Assembly: GCA_036517115.1 (NCBI GenBank)
Contig: DATDYB010000039.1
Span: 1-20,603, forward strand
Direction of reading: 5' to 3'
Length of the DNA stretch: 20,603 nucleotides
From: DATDYB01 sp036517115
Lineage (GTDB): Bacteria; Patescibacteriota; Minisyncoccia; Phycocordibacterales; PALSA-1337
Within the stretch, counting starts at the first letter, position 1. Each line of letters opens with the position of its first letter. The notes beneath the pieces were generated by a model, which did no database searches, was not told where the DNA came from, and was given only the letters and a program-made list of their open reading frames with translations. Positions 7,729-14,306 of this stretch are shown here, piece after piece. A program made the translations under genes and the position numbers.

Positions 7729-8709
7729 TTACCTGCTGTTGTTTTCGAGCATACCTTCATAGGCGATGCGGGAAAGATCTTTAATGACTGTCGTAAGGAC
7801 ATTGAAATCTCTTCCTTTAGTCATAACGCAGATAAAGTAGGGATTTTCAGGAAAATACACGATGCCGCAGTCGTGCAACTCGTTTTGTGTTTCTCCTTTC
7901 TCATCGTATCCCGCGTACACTCCGAATTTGTGTGCCACAAGCGTGCTATCCTCGATACCAGCGACAAGACCATCCTTGAAGGTCGTCTCAGTGAGAAGCT
8001 TGAGCGCCTGTTCGGAAAGCTCTCGTCGCAAATACGTTGAATTAAAGAGTGTACGAAATACCGCTGAATAGGATTTGGGAGACATAAAGTCATCTGGGTC
8101 GGTGTTGGGATCGGGTAATTTTAGAGCTCGGTATACATCAAGCACTTCTTCTCGGTGCTTTGCAATGAGCGCGAACATGGCGTCATTATCAGATTCGACA
8201 ATCATATAAGAGAGAAGTACCCTAGCTTCGTGATAGCCATTACTAGGAAACCGATGTGGTGGAAAATGCTGCCTCTATTCAGCGGACTGTTTATAGTATA
8301 TTTGCTCATTCAGAAATGACGGGTTGTATAAATAAGCAAGCATGATAATAACCTTAAGCATGCTTGAGGGCGCGTACACCATATCTTCGTTGACCCCTGT
8401 CCATGTACTTGAGTTCAGGTCGTGAAAATACACAGAAACAGATGAGACATCTTCTTTTTTTATCTTCCGAATATATGTTTGAAATGATTTTTCAATTTCC
8501 TTGTTTGAAAAAAGATTTTTTGATACGACATTAATGAGCAAGAGCGGATTGGTGAATTGATAGTCTAATGAGTCATGACGAATAGGTAAGAGCGGCGCTT
8601 CCTCAACAATCCATCCTCTTACTACAAACGCTATACCGAAACCTGTCACGAAAGCAATCGATACAATTACCCATATTTTTTTTAACCAAGAAATTGAGGA
8701 GGGGAACAT
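7729..8709 (-). pseudogene. Membrane-anchored beta-lactamase-fold serine hydrolase, split by one in-frame TAG
   Basis: One frame runs from ATG 8709 to TAA 7729 (326 sense codons if read through) with a single interruption, TAG at 8277-8275. The upstream part (144 residues) has a membrane anchor (about 10-30) and the S-x-x-K motif (APSSMLKV). The downstream part has SDN (ESDNDAM), the MSPKSYSAVFRTLFNSTYL segment and the KTG-like KFG (AHKFGVYAGY). So all parts of a class A beta-lactamase/PBP-like hydrolase (beta-lactamase2 type) are there, in order and in frame. Residues just after the TAG (FPPHRFPSNGYHEARVLLSYMI) look coding. TAG is a normal stop elsewhere here. Possible readings are a recent nonsense mutation, a sequencing error, readthrough, or an independent C-terminal product from ATG 8205. 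Confidence 0.8.
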
Positions 8710-8739
8710 GCACTATATATTTTTTATTTCGACAAGCGA

Positions 8740-8960
8740 GGTGAGGAAGCGGAGCTTCCGCAAGACTTTGAGCGTTCCGTCTGCGGAATGCGAGAAGTGT
8801 ACCGTTCCTGTAAGGAAATCGCGGACGCATTCTGATGCGGACATGAAATCCGAGTCGATGTCGAATCAAAAGGTCTAATCCTTACAGGATCGGTACACCT
8901 TTCACATTCTTCAGAAAGAATGCTCAAGGTCTTGTGAAGTTGCTTTGGCAACTTCTCACC
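8740..8960. repeat. Giant nested palindrome (about 220 bp)
   Basis: The outer stem is GGTGA (8740-8744) with TCACC (8956-8960), plus GAAG/CTTC. A 17-bp stem follows, 8761-8777 with 8918-8934, with two G-T wobbles. The inner stem is GTGTACCG/CGGTACAC (8797-8804 with 8891-8898), continuing as CCTGTAAGGA/TCCTTACAGG (8807-8816 with 8879-8888). Each arm also folds on itself: GGAAGC-GGA-GCTTCC at 8745-8759, a GCGTTCCG-type hairpin at 8772-8791, and CATTCTT/AAGAATG at 8905-8922. It separates the hydrolase start from the femAB end. There is no convincing coding frame. Confidence 0.85.
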
Positions 8961-10020
8961 CCGCGGCTCTGCCGCGGAACTTGGGTCCAGGGCTTGCCCT
9001 GGGGTAAATACCTTTTATTTTTTTTCGCAAGACATAGAGGTAATACCACAACGGCTGAGTAACCACATCAAAAAAGTCGCTGTATTCAAGAATTTCGCCT
9101 CCAAATTTTCGTTTGAATATTGAAATACCTGCCCAATGTTCGTGAACGAGAGCACCCTCCTCAATTGCACCAAAATTATACCATCGACAACCACGCCTTT
9201 TACCCTCAAGAACGGCACGCCAATGAAGAGCGTACGGCGCTAACAGATTCGAATGTTCACGTGTCGATGCACCAAAAGGATAGTATGCCACGGTACCGCT
9301 AAAGAGCACGAGATGTGTGGCAAGCAGGAGCCCTTTAAAACTGGCAGTAAAAAGTACAATGTTCAGATCATTTTTTGCCGACTCAAATATTGCCTTGTAG
9401 TACACCTTAGGGTGAAGGCCGAACTTTCCTCGGTCTGCTGTTTCTTTCATGAGAGCGTAAAAAGATTCAAAATGACTCATGAGTTCCGAACCGGTAATTT
9501 CTGAAAGTTCGAGTTCCTGTCGGAGCGCGTAGTTGATGCTGTAACGAGTCTTTTGATGCATTGCAGCAAGTAGTTGTTTCTCATCCGGTGAAATGTCGAG
9601 CACCCAGTCATATTTTGACTGAAAATATGCGCCGTAATAGGTAGCTAGCGGGGCAGATCGGAACCCCTCTGGTTTCTGTATAGGGAACGGATCACATCGG
9701 ACGAACGCAGCGTTTTCCCGTGCCGCCATGAGAGAGAGTTTCTCCCGAAGAAGTAGAGAAATTCCTCCTTCAACTGGCTCGTTTATTACCGGTCCGTGAG
9801 GGATATACAGATAGGATCTGCCGAAGAGAAGAGGGTATTTAATCGCCTGAAAAAAGCCACTCGGAACCGCATCTTTCAAAATACGGAACCGTACAACGTT
9901 CCGTCCCATACTCTTCTGCCATTCGCCGTAAAACCACTGCTGCGTAAAAGGAGCGTCTTGCCTCACCGACAGCGGCGCGTAGTCTAGCGGTAGAAGTACC
10001 TCTTCAATAGAATAGGTCAT
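8956..10020 (-). CDS. FemAB/FemX-like peptidoglycan aminoacyltransferase
   Basis: 354 residues with the tandem GNAT fold of the Fem family, which adds amino acids from aminoacyl-tRNA to the lipid-II peptide stem. Family-like stretches include the YLYIPHGPV strand, WVLDISPDEKQLLAAMHQKTRYSI (the usual 'K.RY.I..A' region, about 135-165), the FYALMKETADRGKFGLHP stretch, and YYPFGAS followed by LLAPYALHWRAV near the end. No membrane segment is seen, so it is probably cytoplasmic. The last 15 or so residues are encoded by the hairpins at 8961-9002, and the TGA lies in an arm of the giant palindrome. The original C-terminus was probably shorter. Its substrate cannot be read from sequence. Confidence 0.85.
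   Translation of the reverse strand: MTYSIEEVLLPLDYAPLSVRQDAPFTQQWFYGEWQKSMGRNVVRFRILKDAVPSGFFQAIKYPLLFGRSYLYIPHGPVINEPVEGGISLLLREKLSLMAARENAAFVRCDPFPIQKPEGFRSAPLATYYGAYFQSKYDWVLDISPDEKQLLAAMHQKTRYSINYALRQELELSEITGSELMSHFESFYALMKETADRGKFGLHPKVYYKAIFESAKNDLNIVLFTASFKGLLLATHLVLFSGTVAYYPFGASTREHSNLLAPYALHWRAVLEGKRRGCRWYNFGAIEEGALVHEHWAGISIFKRKFGGEILEYSDFFDVVTQPLWYYLYVLRKKIKGIYPRASPGPKFRGRAAG
8961..9002. repeat. Two short perfect hairpins within the femAB 3' end
   Basis: CCGCGGC-TCT-GCCGCGG (8961-8977) and CCAGGGC-TT-GCCCTGG (8987-9002), 9 nt apart and directly beside the giant palindrome. Read on the minus strand they encode the last residues of the FemAB protein (PRASPGPKFRGRAAG). No T-run follows, so they are not simple terminators. 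Confidence 0.85.
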
Positions 10021-10037
10021 GTGGTACAGTATACCAC
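10021..10037 (-). promoter_or_regulatory. Palindrome over the femAB -10 box
   Basis: GTGGTA-CAGTA-TACCAC is a 6-bp inverted repeat directly beside the femAB ATG at 10020. It contains the minus-strand -10 TATACT (10033-10028), 7 nt from the ATG, so the mRNA would be leaderless. A repressor bound here would block the promoter, but the palindrome may also be chance. Confidence 0.45.
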
Positions 10038-10038
10038 A

Positions 10039-10067
10039 TTGACCCTACGGAAAAATTTCTGTATGAT
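10039..10067 (+). promoter_or_regulatory. Sigma-70-like promoter of greA-lysS
   Basis: TTGACC (10039-10044), 17-nt spacer, TATGAT (10062-10067). Start is expected near 10074, giving a leader of about 28 nt before the greA ATG. It is divergent from the femAB promoter, within an 81-nt gap. Confidence 0.8.
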
Positions 10068-10101
10068 ACAACACATCACTAGCTTAAATATCTAGATTTT
10101 T

Positions 10102-10569
10102 ATGATTGAAGAAAAACAGTATTTGACCAAAGAGAAATATCAGGAGCTTAAAAACGAGCTCGATTTTCTTAAAACTACCCGTCGAAAGGAAGTGGCGGAA
10201 AATCTTGAATACGCAAAGGGACTTGGCGATCTTTCTGAAAATGCTGAGTATCAGGAGGCACGTGAAGTACAGGCAAGCGTCGAGGACCGCATTATGCGCA
10301 TTGAGATGATGCTTAAAAGTGCAACTATTCTCTCTGACCGACACGAAGATACTGTTGGCATTGGCTCGACGGTAAATGTCCAAAAAGAAGGTCAGAAGGA
10401 AACCTCTAAATACAAGATTGTCGGATCCGAAGAGACCGACATGTCCATGGGTAAAATTTCAAACCTTTCACCGATCGGTAGCGCCCTTATCGGTAAGAAG
10501 AAGGGAGAGAGTGTCGCAGTAAAGACTCCGAAGGGAATGATGAACTATACAATTATCACTATTGAATAA
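10102..10569 (+). CDS. greA: Transcription elongation factor GreA
   Basis: 155 residues, the normal GreA length. GreA enters the RNA polymerase secondary channel and stimulates cleavage of backtracked RNA. The N-terminal coiled coil carries the tip signature GDLSENAEYQEARE (about residues 42-55) with the acidic residues needed for cleavage. The C-terminal FKBP-like domain has the family sequence ISNLSPIGSALIGKKKGESV. The ATG has no Shine-Dalgarno sequence. lysS follows after 12 nt, so the two are probably co-transcribed. Confidence 0.96.
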   Translation: MIEEKQYLTKEKYQELKNELDFLKTTRRKEVAENLEYAKGLGDLSENAEYQEAREVQASVEDRIMRIEMMLKSATILSDRHEDTVGIGSTVNVQKEGQKETSKYKIVGSEETDMSMGKISNLSPIGSALIGKKKGESVAVKTPKGMMNYTIITIE

Positions 10570-10581
10570 CAACAGCCCCTT

Positions 10582-12165
10582 ATGTTTTGGGCCGACCACG
10601 TAGCAGAACAAATACGAACACGGTACAAAGAGAAAATTAAAAAAGGAGAACCTATCGTCATACGCGATGAAAAAACCCTATCCGGCCGAGTGCATGTGGG
10701 TTCTCTTCGAGGTGTCGCTATTCACGGCATCGTAAGCGAGGTGCTACGTGAGGAGGGGATACACAATAAGTTTTTCTTTGAATATAACGATTTCGATCCC
10801 ATGGATGGATTGCCGATATACCTAGACAAGGAAAAATTTCTACCGTTTATGGGCAAACTCCTGTGTGAGGTCCCGTCACCAGACGGGAAAACAAAAAATT
10901 ACGCCGAATATTTCGGAGATGAACTTCGGCACGTCATTACAGAAGCAGGTTTTGATCCAGAATATTATCGCTCAAGCGAACTATATCGTTCTGGTAAATA
11001 CAATGAAGCAATCCGCAAAGCTCTTCTTAAGGCTGATGTCATTCGAGATATCTATAAAAGAGTTTCGGGCTCGCAAAAAGAAGACCACTGGTTGCCCTTA
11101 AACGTTGTGTGTGAACAATGCGGCAAAGTTGGCACAACGCGAGCGGTCAATTTCGACGGAACCACTGTTGATTATTCCTGTGGAAAGTATGTTGAGTGGG
11201 CAGAGGGCTGTGGACACAAAGGGAAAGTATCACCCTTTGACGGTCGCGCAAAATTACCATGGAAAGTAGAGTGGGCGGCCAAATTTTCCGTAATGAACGT
11301 GGACGTCGAGGGAGGCGGCAAGGATCACTCAACCAAGGGAGGCTCCCGAGAAATCGCGGATGCGATTTCTCGGGAAGTGTTCGACCGGGAGCCACCCATC
11401 AATATCCCTTATGAATTCTTTGTGGTGGGGGGTAAAAAAATGTCCTCTTCAAAAGGAGCGGGTTCTTCTGCGCGCGAAGTGGCTGACCTCTTGCCACCTC
11501 ACATACTACGCTTTCTGATGATCCATAAAGAACCTCAGCGAGTGATTGACTTCATTCCCGATGGCGATACGGTGCCGATACTCTACGACACCTACGACCG
11601 ATTCGCAGACAATTATTTTTCAGGCAACAAGGACGACTTTGCCAGAGTCTTTCCGTTCTCGCACGCTCTTGCAGATCGAAAAAATTTGAAGAAAAAAACC
11701 TTGCCTCGATTCTCAACCATCGCTTTCTTGGCGCAGATGCCACATTTGAATATCACTGAAGAAATTGAAAGGATTTTGGAGACAAAGCTTACTGACAGAG
11801 ATAAGGAAGAACTTTCACTTCGAGCTCGTTACGCAAAAATCTGGCTTGAAACCTATGCACCTGAAGATTATAAATATGAAATTCAAAAAACGCTTCCCGA
11901 AGCCGCGCAACACTTATCAGACCTCCAAAAGAAGGCTCTCGGTCGCGTGCTTACATTTATACAATCAAAGGAATCAATTAGCGGACAAGAATTCCACCTC
12001 ACCCTTCACGGTATCAAAGAGGAACTTGGCATTGCACCAAAAGATTTCTTTGAAGCGATCTACCTCTCCATCCTGGGAAAGAAAAACGGCCCTAAAGCCG
12101 GCTGGTTCTTAAGCGTACTCGACAAGGAATTTCTCATCACGCGCTTTAAGGAAATCACTCATTAA
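10582..12165 (+). CDS. lysS: Lysyl-tRNA synthetase, class I
   Basis: 527 residues of the class I (archaeal/spirochaete-type, LysK) LysRS, which attaches lysine to tRNA-Lys and is unrelated to the usual bacterial class II enzyme. It has the HIGH-type motif HVGSLRG (about 38-44), a cysteine-rich segment (CEQCGKVG at about 177, then CGK and CGH, probably zinc-binding), WAAKFSVMNVDVEGGGKDH, and the KMSKS motif KKMSSSKGAG (about 284-293). An alpha-helical C-terminal domain follows. A perfect 14-bp palindrome lies in frame at 11344-11375, between the active-site parts. This enzyme class is found in various CPR genomes. Confidence 0.96.
   Translation: MFWADHVAEQIRTRYKEKIKKGEPIVIRDEKTLSGRVHVGSLRGVAIHGIVSEVLREEGIHNKFFFEYNDFDPMDGLPIYLDKEKFLPFMGKLLCEVPSPDGKTKNYAEYFGDELRHVITEAGFDPEYYRSSELYRSGKYNEAIRKALLKADVIRDIYKRVSGSQKEDHWLPLNVVCEQCGKVGTTRAVNFDGTTVDYSCGKYVEWAEGCGHKGKVSPFDGRAKLPWKVEWAAKFSVMNVDVEGGGKDHSTKGGSREIADAISREVFDREPPINIPYEFFVVGGKKMSSSKGAGSSAREVADLLPPHILRFLMIHKEPQRVIDFIPDGDTVPILYDTYDRFADNYFSGNKDDFARVFPFSHALADRKNLKKKTLPRFSTIAFLAQMPHLNITEEIERILETKLTDRDKEELSLRARYAKIWLETYAPEDYKYEIQKTLPEAAQHLSDLQKKALGRVLTFIQSKESISGQEFHLTLHGIKEELGIAPKDFFEAIYLSILGKKNGPKAGWFLSVLDKEFLITRFKEITH
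11344..11375. repeat. 14-bp perfect inverted repeat inside lysS
   Basis: TCCCGAGAAATCGC (11344-11357), loop GGAT, then GCGATTTCTCGGGA (11362-11375). It encodes SREIADAISRE within a conserved part of the enzyme (GGSREIADAISREVF). Such a strong hairpin is unusual in a coding region and may be chance, a regulatory structure or an in-frame palindromic insertion. Confidence 0.9.
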
Positions 12166-12167
12166 AA

Positions 12168-12191
12168 AATCGCCACCGTGAGGAAGCGATT
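12168..12191 (-). terminator. Candidate terminator of the minus-strand RNA
   Basis: On the minus strand AATCGC pairs with GCGATT (6 bp, 12-nt loop), followed by TTTTT and the end of lysS. The stem is short, but the position is right for ending the structured RNA at 12192-12466. Confidence 0.5.
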
Positions 12192-12466
12192 GGCAGCTAA
12201 GCGGCCAGTTACGTCGCACATACTCGTTTTCACCTCACGATTAAGACGATTACTCTGACACACTCGACCGAGTGGTATTTCATATTGCGACTCCACACTA
12301 TCCGAAAACAGTGTATCAACGTCTCCCACATATACTACGCTGGAAGCGTGCTTACTCTCGCCCGAATCCCGGGCGTCGAACCCGACGCATCAGTACAAGC
12401 CTATATCCGACGGATGTGAACCCTGTCTGACCTGTACCCGCCTTATTCCACCTACGATTCGTTGCC
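12192..12466 (-). ncRNA. rnpB: Structured RNA, candidate divergent RNase P RNA
   Basis: About 275 nt with no good ORF, a near-consensus promoter before it and a terminator after it. The ends pair as RNase P helix P1 would: GGCA (12466-12463) with UGCC (12195-12192). Just inside, UAAG-G-CGG (12445-12438) pairs with CCG-CUUA (12204-12198), leaving one bulged base, as in P4. The flanks resemble the conserved regions: GGUGGAAUAAGGC for GAGGAAAGUC, and GACGUAAC...GCUUA for ACAGAA...GCUUA. Two adjacent hairpins (GCGUCG-GGUU-CGACGC and CCCG-GGAUU-CGGG) could be P8 and P9. The match is imperfect and several conserved positions differ. tmRNA was considered and fits worse. The existence of an RNA gene is better supported than its name. 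Confidence 0.45.
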
Positions 12467-12496
12467 GATCATTATCATACTAATGATCGGTTTTTT
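12465..12496 (+). terminator. Intrinsic terminator of greA-lysS
   Basis: A perfect 10-bp stem, CCGATCATTA-TCATAC-TAATGATCGG, followed by TTTTTT (12491-12496). It lies 300 nt after lysS, so the lysS mRNA would run antisense through the whole minus-strand RNA gene. The hairpin also contains that gene's -10 box. Confidence 0.8.
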
Positions 12497-12501
12497 GTCA
12501 A
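12474..12501 (-). promoter_or_regulatory. Strong promoter of the minus-strand RNA
   Basis: On the minus strand TTGACA (12501-12496), a 16-nt spacer, then TATGAT (12479-12474). The start is expected at about 12466, where the proposed P1 helix begins (GGCA). This agreement supports both calls. Confidence 0.75.
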
Positions 12502-12538
12502 CAAATACATTTGTCCACATTTATTGTGGCGCCACTTG

Positions 12539-12568
12539 TTGCATTGTGGGAGTAGAGTGGTATATAAT
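12539..12568 (+). promoter_or_regulatory. Promoter of the mraZ division cluster
   Basis: TTGCAT (12539-12544), 18-nt spacer, TATAAT (12563-12568), giving a leader of about 28 nt. Between it and the opposite promoter lie three small palindromes: ACAAAT/ATTTGT (12501-12514), CCACA/TGTGG (12515-12529) and GTGGCGCCAC (12526-12535). Confidence 0.7.
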
Positions 12569-12583
12569 GGAATAGAAGTGGGA
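12547..12583 (+). promoter_or_regulatory. Candidate MraZ operator (TGGNA repeats)
   Basis: TGGGA (12547), TGGTA (12558), TGGAA (12568) and TGGGA (12579) repeat every 10-11 bp across the -10 box. MraZ is known to repress its own operon by binding direct TGGGN-type repeats about 10 bp apart. The outer two match exactly and the inner two are degenerate. Spacing and location fit autoregulation. Confidence 0.55.
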
Positions 12584-12603
12584 AGAAGTAGAAAATCAAT
12601 CCG

Positions 12604-13047
12604 ATGCTTATAGGAGAACATATTCACACCTTCGATGACAAGAGTCGTATCTCGCTTCCGGCAAAATTTCGGAAGGAGATGGGCAAAACCGTGATCATCG
12701 CTCCAGGAGTCGATAATTGTCTTTTTGTGTTCACCACTAAGGGATGGAAAGAATTCTACGAGAGGCTTATTCGCCCCGATTCGTCGTCGGTACTCCAGTC
12801 CGATAACAGGAATTTCAACCGTCTCATTATCGGACGGGCAATGGAGGTAGACATCGATTCCATCGGACGAATGCTCGTACCAGAGCATCTTCGCGAGCAT
12901 GCCGGCCTCACCGATAAAGCGGCGATTATCGGAGTTTTGAATCGCGTAGAAATCTGGGACGAAAAAGCATGGGTTACCTACCGCACGGAGTTTAGCAAGA
13001 AAACTGATGTGATCGCGGAAAAGCTTTCTTCGTTCGGAGTACTGTAG
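12604..13047 (+). CDS. mraZ: Transcriptional regulator MraZ
   Basis: 147 residues with two SpoVT/AbrB-like DNA-binding halves. Each carries the family loop: DDKSRISLPAKFRKEMG (about 12-28) and DSIGRMLVPEHLREHAG (about 84-100). MraZ forms a ring and represses the dcw cluster, opposed by RsmH. It is the first gene of that cluster here, 2 nt from rsmH. There is no Shine-Dalgarno sequence before ATG 12604. Candidate operator repeats lie in its own promoter. Confidence 0.96.
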   Translation: MLIGEHIHTFDDKSRISLPAKFRKEMGKTVIIAPGVDNCLFVFTTKGWKEFYERLIRPDSSSVLQSDNRNFNRLIIGRAMEVDIDSIGRMLVPEHLREHAGLTDKAAIIGVLNRVEIWDEKAWVTYRTEFSKKTDVIAEKLSSFGVL

Positions 13048-13049
13048 CC

Positions 13050-13952
13050 ATGACCCACATTACTGTTCTTTTACAGCAGACAATAGACGGACTCGGTATT
13101 GAGATCGGTGACATCATTGTGGATGGCACTCTGGGAGGAGGCGGTCACTCAGAGGAGATCGCGCGACGCCACGGAGACAGTGTGCGCATCATAGGTATCG
13201 ACAAGGACGAAGCAGCCATCGAACGTTCGAGAGCGCGACTTACACGGCACAAAACTCCTTTTTCACTACATCACGAAAGTTTCAGGAATCTTGATCGTGT
13301 CATGGAAAAAGAGGGCCTTTCTGAAGTACACAAAATCCTTTTAGATCTTGGACTTTCAAGTAATCAGTTCGAAGAATCGGGCAGGGGATTCACTTTTCAA
13401 AAAGACGAACCATTGCTCATGACCTTTAAGGAAAACCTGACCGAAGAGGATTTGACAGCCAAGGAAATCGTCAACACCTGGGAAGAAGCGAACATCGCCG
13501 ACATCATTTACGGATACGGAGAAGAACGTTACGCCCGGAAAATCGCTAAGGCAATCATCGAAGCAAGGAAAAAGAAGCCGATCGAAACCACCTTTGAGCT
13601 TGTGGAAGTCGTAAAGAGAGCCACGCCTGTATCCTACCACTTTCGGAAAATCCACCCAGCAACCAAAACTTTTCAGGCACTCAGAATCACGGTGAATGAC
13701 GAAGTGGGCAGTTTACGAGATGGACTCAGTAAAGGCTTCAAAGCACTGGCGAAGCACGGACGGATGGCAATCATTTCATTTCACAGTATTGAGGATCGCA
13801 TCGTTAAAAATTTTTATAGAGATTTAGCAAAAGCCGAAGAAGGAATTTTAATAACAAAAAAACCAATTGTCCCGTCTATTGAAGAAGTGAAAGAAAACCC
13901 CCGTTCACGAAGCGCCAAATTAAGAATCATTGAAAGAAGCAACATCGGATAA
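13050..13952 (+). CDS. rsmH: 16S rRNA (cytosine-1402-N4)-methyltransferase RsmH
   Basis: 300 residues, normal length for RsmH (MraW). It methylates N4 of C1402 in the 16S rRNA decoding centre using S-adenosylmethionine. The SAM-binding glycine loop is DGTLGGGGHSEEI (about 24-36). Further family stretches are KILLDLGLSSNQFEESGRGFTF, IIYGYGEERYARKIAKAI, HPATKTFQALRITVNDE and the C-terminal ISFHSIEDRIVKNF. It starts 2 nt after mraZ, the standard dcw order. No anomaly is seen. Confidence 0.97.
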   Translation: MTHITVLLQQTIDGLGIEIGDIIVDGTLGGGGHSEEIARRHGDSVRIIGIDKDEAAIERSRARLTRHKTPFSLHHESFRNLDRVMEKEGLSEVHKILLDLGLSSNQFEESGRGFTFQKDEPLLMTFKENLTEEDLTAKEIVNTWEEANIADIIYGYGEERYARKIAKAIIEARKKKPIETTFELVEVVKRATPVSYHFRKIHPATKTFQALRITVNDEVGSLRDGLSKGFKALAKHGRMAIISFHSIEDRIVKNFYRDLAKAEEGILITKKPIVPSIEEVKENPRSRSAKLRIIERSNIG

Positions 13953-13966
13953 CAATTATATAATCC

Positions 13967-14299
13967 ATGACCGCAGCAATTAAAAACACCATAGACACCT
14001 TCGCTCGTAAAGAGAACGTCATTGTGTACGCGCTCCTTTTCTGCCTCTTATCCTTAGGTGCGCTCTACGGATTTCTCGTACAGGGAGCAATCGTCAACGT
14101 TGTCCTACGTGAAGACGCACAGAAAGTGATCAGCACCATGACCTCAGAGCTTGGCGCCCTCGAAACAAAATATATCGCCACCAAAAATACCGTCACCCTT
14201 GAACTCGCAAGAGAAAAAGGTTTCGTTGATGCAGAAAGCACCACCTTCATCACCAAAACCATCCTTGGAAAAAACACCGTTCGCGGAGCTTTAGAATAA
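13967..14299 (+). CDS. ftsL: FtsL-like division protein
   Basis: 110 residues: a short basic cytoplasmic N-terminus, one membrane segment (about 20-42) and a mostly helical extracytoplasmic part (about 43-80) that could form a coiled coil. FtsL-type proteins show little sequence identity. The call rests on topology, size and position between rsmH and ftsI. Its partner would be an FtsB/DivIC-like protein, not seen here. A TATAAT sits 2 nt before the ATG, perhaps an internal promoter. ftsI follows after 7 nt. Confidence 0.65.
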   Translation: MTAAIKNTIDTFARKENVIVYALLFCLLSLGALYGFLVQGAIVNVVLREDAQKVISTMTSELGALETKYIATKNTVTLELAREKGFVDAESTTFITKTILGKNTVRGALE

Positions 14300-14306
14300 C
14301 GCGTGC

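Noticed and set aside
8275..8277. TAG recoded as an amino acid in this organism
   Set aside because: TAG is used as the natural stop of the SPFH gene and mreB, and TGA ends mreC. The codes known for CPR recode UGA, not UAG.
12168..12230. SRP RNA-like GAGGAAGC stretch on the plus strand
   Set aside because: The resemblance to the SRP domain-IV sequence is only a few bases, the hairpin context is missing, and the transcription signals point to the minus strand.
12192..12466. The minus-strand RNA as tmRNA, including a permuted two-piece form
   Set aside because: There is a T-loop-like GGGTTCGACGCCC and an LAA-like TTAGCTGCC. However, no stop follows the latter in frame, no CCA-bearing acceptor stem is found, and no 5' partner strand exists.
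12475..12900. Minus-strand ORF (141 aa) opposite mraZ
   Set aside because: It overlaps the mraZ gene and both promoters. The sequence looks like a reverse reading of MraZ with no recognisable domain.
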